A stretch of 64,000 nt of DNA. Source: Sulfurospirillum sp. UBA2217. Lineage in GTDB: Bacteria > Campylobacterota > Campylobacteria > Campylobacterales > Sulfurospirillaceae. The notes beneath the pieces are model-generated. The model was not told where the DNA came from. It saw only the letters and a program-made list of their open reading frames with translations, and made no database searches. Each line of letters begins with the position of its first letter. Position 1 is the stretch's first letter. Where the stretch lies: NCBI GenBank assembly GCA_002328495.1, contig DCUJ01000009.1:136555-200554 (forward strand). The letters run 5' to 3'. The translations under genes were made by a program, and so were the position numbers. Of this stretch, positions 62,569 to 64,000 are shown in pieces.

Positions 62569-63289
62569 CGATTTTACCTTTTTGGCGTGAGGCGTTTTTA
62601 AAGTACGTAGCCCACGTTTCTACCATAGATACATCGACGTGGGAGAGGTAGATTTCGACTTCACGTTTTTCGCCTACAAATCGTGGGAGTGATGAAAATG
62701 TCATCTCTTTTGGGAGTGTTTCCATAATCTCAATCAAATCGTTTTCAGGGGATTCTACGACAAAGGTTTGGCTAAATGCTTTAGCTTGGCGCGGGAAATA
62801 TGTTTCAAGGGCATTCGTAATCATTGGCCATGCCATAGAAGGAAAACCAGGAACGAAAAAAAAGCGATCAAAGAGTTGAAAGCCGGGGACATTATTGACA
62901 GGATTAGGAAGCAGTGTTGCCGAGGGTGGAAGCATCGCCATATTAATACGATGCGGATACGCTTCAGCACCAAACTGTGCTTCGATAAGCTCTTTTGCTT
63001 TTACATGTAACGATAAGGGTTGTCCTGTAAAGACATCGCTCGCAATGGCACGCGTTAAATCATCAGGCGTTGCCCCAATGCCTCCAAAACTAAAGAGAAC
63101 ACTTTTAGGGTCTTGTAAAATGGTGTTAAAACAGTTTTGAATGAGAGCAGGAGTGTCATTGATAACAAAATTTGCCGTGTGAAAAAGACCGCGTTCACGC
63201 AAAGCTTCGTTGAGAAACAAGAAGTGTTTATCTACCCTGCGACCATTAAGCAGTTCGCTTCCAGTGATCACAGAGTAGAAATGGTACAT
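62555..63289 (-). CDS. CinA/MoaB-like molybdopterin-binding family protein
   Basis: This 244-residue protein has an N-terminal molybdopterin-binding (MoaB/MogA/CinA-N) domain: ITGSELLNGRRVDKHFLFLNEALRERG and LFSFGGIGATPDDLTRAIA. A C-terminal extension of about 80 residues lacks the CinA nicotinamide-nucleotide deamidase domain. It therefore corresponds to short CinA-like proteins of unknown role. It overlaps the convergent amiC by 14 bases and shares one base with adk upstream. One palindrome copy is read as LHVK. Confidence 0.82.
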   Translation of the reverse strand: MYHFYSVITGSELLNGRRVDKHFLFLNEALRERGLFHTANFVINDTPALIQNCFNTILQDPKSVLFSFGGIGATPDDLTRAIASDVFTGQPLSLHVKAKELIEAQFGAEAYPHRINMAMLPPSATLLPNPVNNVPGFQLFDRFFFVPGFPSMAWPMITNALETYFPRQAKAFSQTFVVESPENDLIEIMETLPKEMTFSSLPRFVGEKREVEIYLSHVDVSMVETWATYFKNASRQKGKIVRDC

Positions 63290-63861
63290 TAGAGATTGCT
63301 TTTAACGAAGGCTTCCATTTCAGCAACCACCGCTTCAATGCTCTGTTCGCCGCTGATTTTATGCAAGATGCTTTTTGAGCCATAAAAGGCTTGAATGCTT
63401 GCCAATGGGTCTGTATAGACTTTCATACGGTTATTAAAGACGGTAACATTATCATCCGCCCCACGTGCACGTCCAAGGACTCTATCCATGGCGACTTGCT
63501 CGCTGACTTCTACTTCAATGACGGAGACCAGTTTTACGGAATCTTCTTTGGCTAAAAGCGCATCAAGCGCTCTCATTTGCTCGTCTGAGCGAGGGAAACC
63601 ATCGATAAGGATGACATTTTTTGGACTGTTTTTAATCGCACTGACAATGGTGTTAATTACGATATCTAAAGGAACCAGATTGCCAGCACTGACAAACGAA
63701 TCAATGGTCTTGCCCAGTTCACTCCCGCTAGCCACTTCATCACGAAGCAATTCACCCGTTGAATAGTGCGCAATCGTTTCTGGGTTTTTTTCAGCAATTA
63801 AACTCGCATCTGTCGTCTTTCCACTGCCAGGTGCTCCAATAATTAAAAATAACTTCTTCAT
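63289..63861 (-). CDS. adk: Adenylate kinase
   Basis: This 190-residue adenylate kinase interconverts AMP, ADP and ATP. It has P-loop GAPGSGKTTDAS (residues 8-19), an AMP-binding region with HYSTGELLRDEV, DGFPRS and a short LID (GRARGADDN) instead of the long zinc-binding form. The downstream order aspS-adk matches other Campylobacterota. Confidence 0.95.
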   Translation of the reverse strand: MKKLFLIIGAPGSGKTTDASLIAEKNPETIAHYSTGELLRDEVASGSELGKTIDSFVSAGNLVPLDIVINTIVSAIKNSPKNVILIDGFPRSDEQMRALDALLAKEDSVKLVSVIEVEVSEQVAMDRVLGRARGADDNVTVFNNRMKVYTDPLASIQAFYGSKSILHKISGEQSIEAVVAEMEAFVKSNL

Positions 63862-63872
63862 CTTATCTCCTT

Positions 63873-64000
63873 TTATTTTGCTTTTTCACGAAGGCGAATA
63901 CCCAAGTCTCTGAGCTGGTCATTCTCAACCTCACTTGGAGCACGGGTAAGAAGGCATTGTGCTTTTTGTGTTTTAGGGAAGGCAATCACGTCACGAATGC
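63873..64000 (-). CDS. aspS: Aspartyl-tRNA synthetase, C-terminal end only
   Basis: Minus-strand codons from 63998 to the TAA at 63873 read IRDVIAFPKTQKAQCLLTRA, then a charged tail ending in LRDLGIRLREKAK. The first part is the conserved end of the class II aspartyl-tRNA synthetase catalytic domain. The rest lies outside the window. It precedes adk on the same strand with an 11-base gap and AAAAGGAGATAAG as ribosome binding site for adk. Confidence 0.85.
   Translation of the reverse strand, partial: IRDVIAFPKTQKAQCLLTRAPSEVENDQLRDLGIRLREKAK

Noticed and set aside
3614..63010. TTACATGTAA as operator of one transcription factor
   Set aside because: Most copies are deep inside coding regions of unrelated genes and not at promoters, so a classical regulon is not the simplest explanation.
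1..64000. Insertion sequences, prophage, integrase sites or CRISPR arrays
   Set aside because: No transposase, integrase or Cas-like product and no regularly spaced direct repeats were seen; the iterated palindrome is irregularly spaced.

Overview
The window is an ordinary chromosomal segment of a Campylobacterota (Epsilonproteobacteria) bacterium, most likely Sulfurospirillum or a close relative. The grounds are a FlgS-type flagellar kinase, a MutS7-type mismatch protein with an HNH tail, a CetB-like energy-taxis PAS protein, cowN, T-rich promoters with a TATAAT -10 element, and a gene order from rodA/rluA to amiC that matches, as I recall it, the Campylobacter jejuni Cj1269-Cj1282 block. 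No phage, insertion sequence or CRISPR array is visible, and no stretch over 300 bases lacks a gene.

Layout. 1-2.1 kb: the 3' part of serA and a multi-pass membrane protein, ended by two perfect inverted repeats. 2.2-7.7 kb: a TolC/adaptor/RND efflux operon whose pump is split into two genes. 7.7-8.1 kb: a small XRE regulator coupled to a 54-residue ORF. 8.3-11.3 kb: efp, a DJ-1/PfpI protein and a chemoreceptor. 11.3-14.2 kb (minus): MutS7-HNH. 14.3-16.8 kb: DUF2721, CvfB-like and BaiN/HI0933 flavoprotein genes. 16.8-20.4 kb (mostly minus): small membrane proteins, HemJ-like, SDR-DUF2867, YjfB-like motility protein and CowN. 20.5-27.2 kb (minus): a complete MexAB-OprM-like pump plus an Old Yellow Enzyme. 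27.3-34.1 kb: an HD-GYP regulator/periplasmic binding lipoprotein/hybrid kinase operon, then a CetB-like PAS protein and a Cache chemoreceptor. 34.2-37.8 kb: dnaE. 37.8-41.0 kb (minus): flgS, DUF1538 transporter, PII-like protein and CBS protein in one tight run. 41.1-44.9 kb: a class V aminotransferase, then DUF134, two MinD/ferredoxin ATPases and a NifX-like protein. 44.9-49.5 kb (minus): trkH, trkA, an exported protein, a CAU tRNA and rodA. 49.6-62.6 kb (plus): rluA-type, FN3 lipoprotein (flpA), trmB, ftsE, ftsX, envC-like, pyrH, rpoZ, spoT, tyrS, NMO and amiC. 62.6-64 kb (minus): CinA/MoaB-like protein, adk and the 3' end of aspS.

How the genes work together. FtsEX, a LytM protein without catalytic residues, and the AmiC amidase form a plausible septal peptidoglycan-splitting pathway in one run. 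The FlgS run couples a flagellar kinase to a nucleotide-regulated transporter module. The DUF134/MinD/MinD/NifX run looks like an uncharacterised iron-sulfur or metallocluster carrier system.

The strongest signal outside ordinary annotation is a 10-bp palindrome, TTACATGTAA. I count 25 exact copies, plus five that differ only at an outermost base, spread through genes and gaps on both strands. By a rough composition estimate less than one copy would be expected. Inverted pairs of it form two terminators, copies supply the Shine-Dalgarno region of two genes, and inside genes it is read as LHV(K/R/N) or TCK in unrelated proteins. This is a highly iterated element for which I know no described role in this group.
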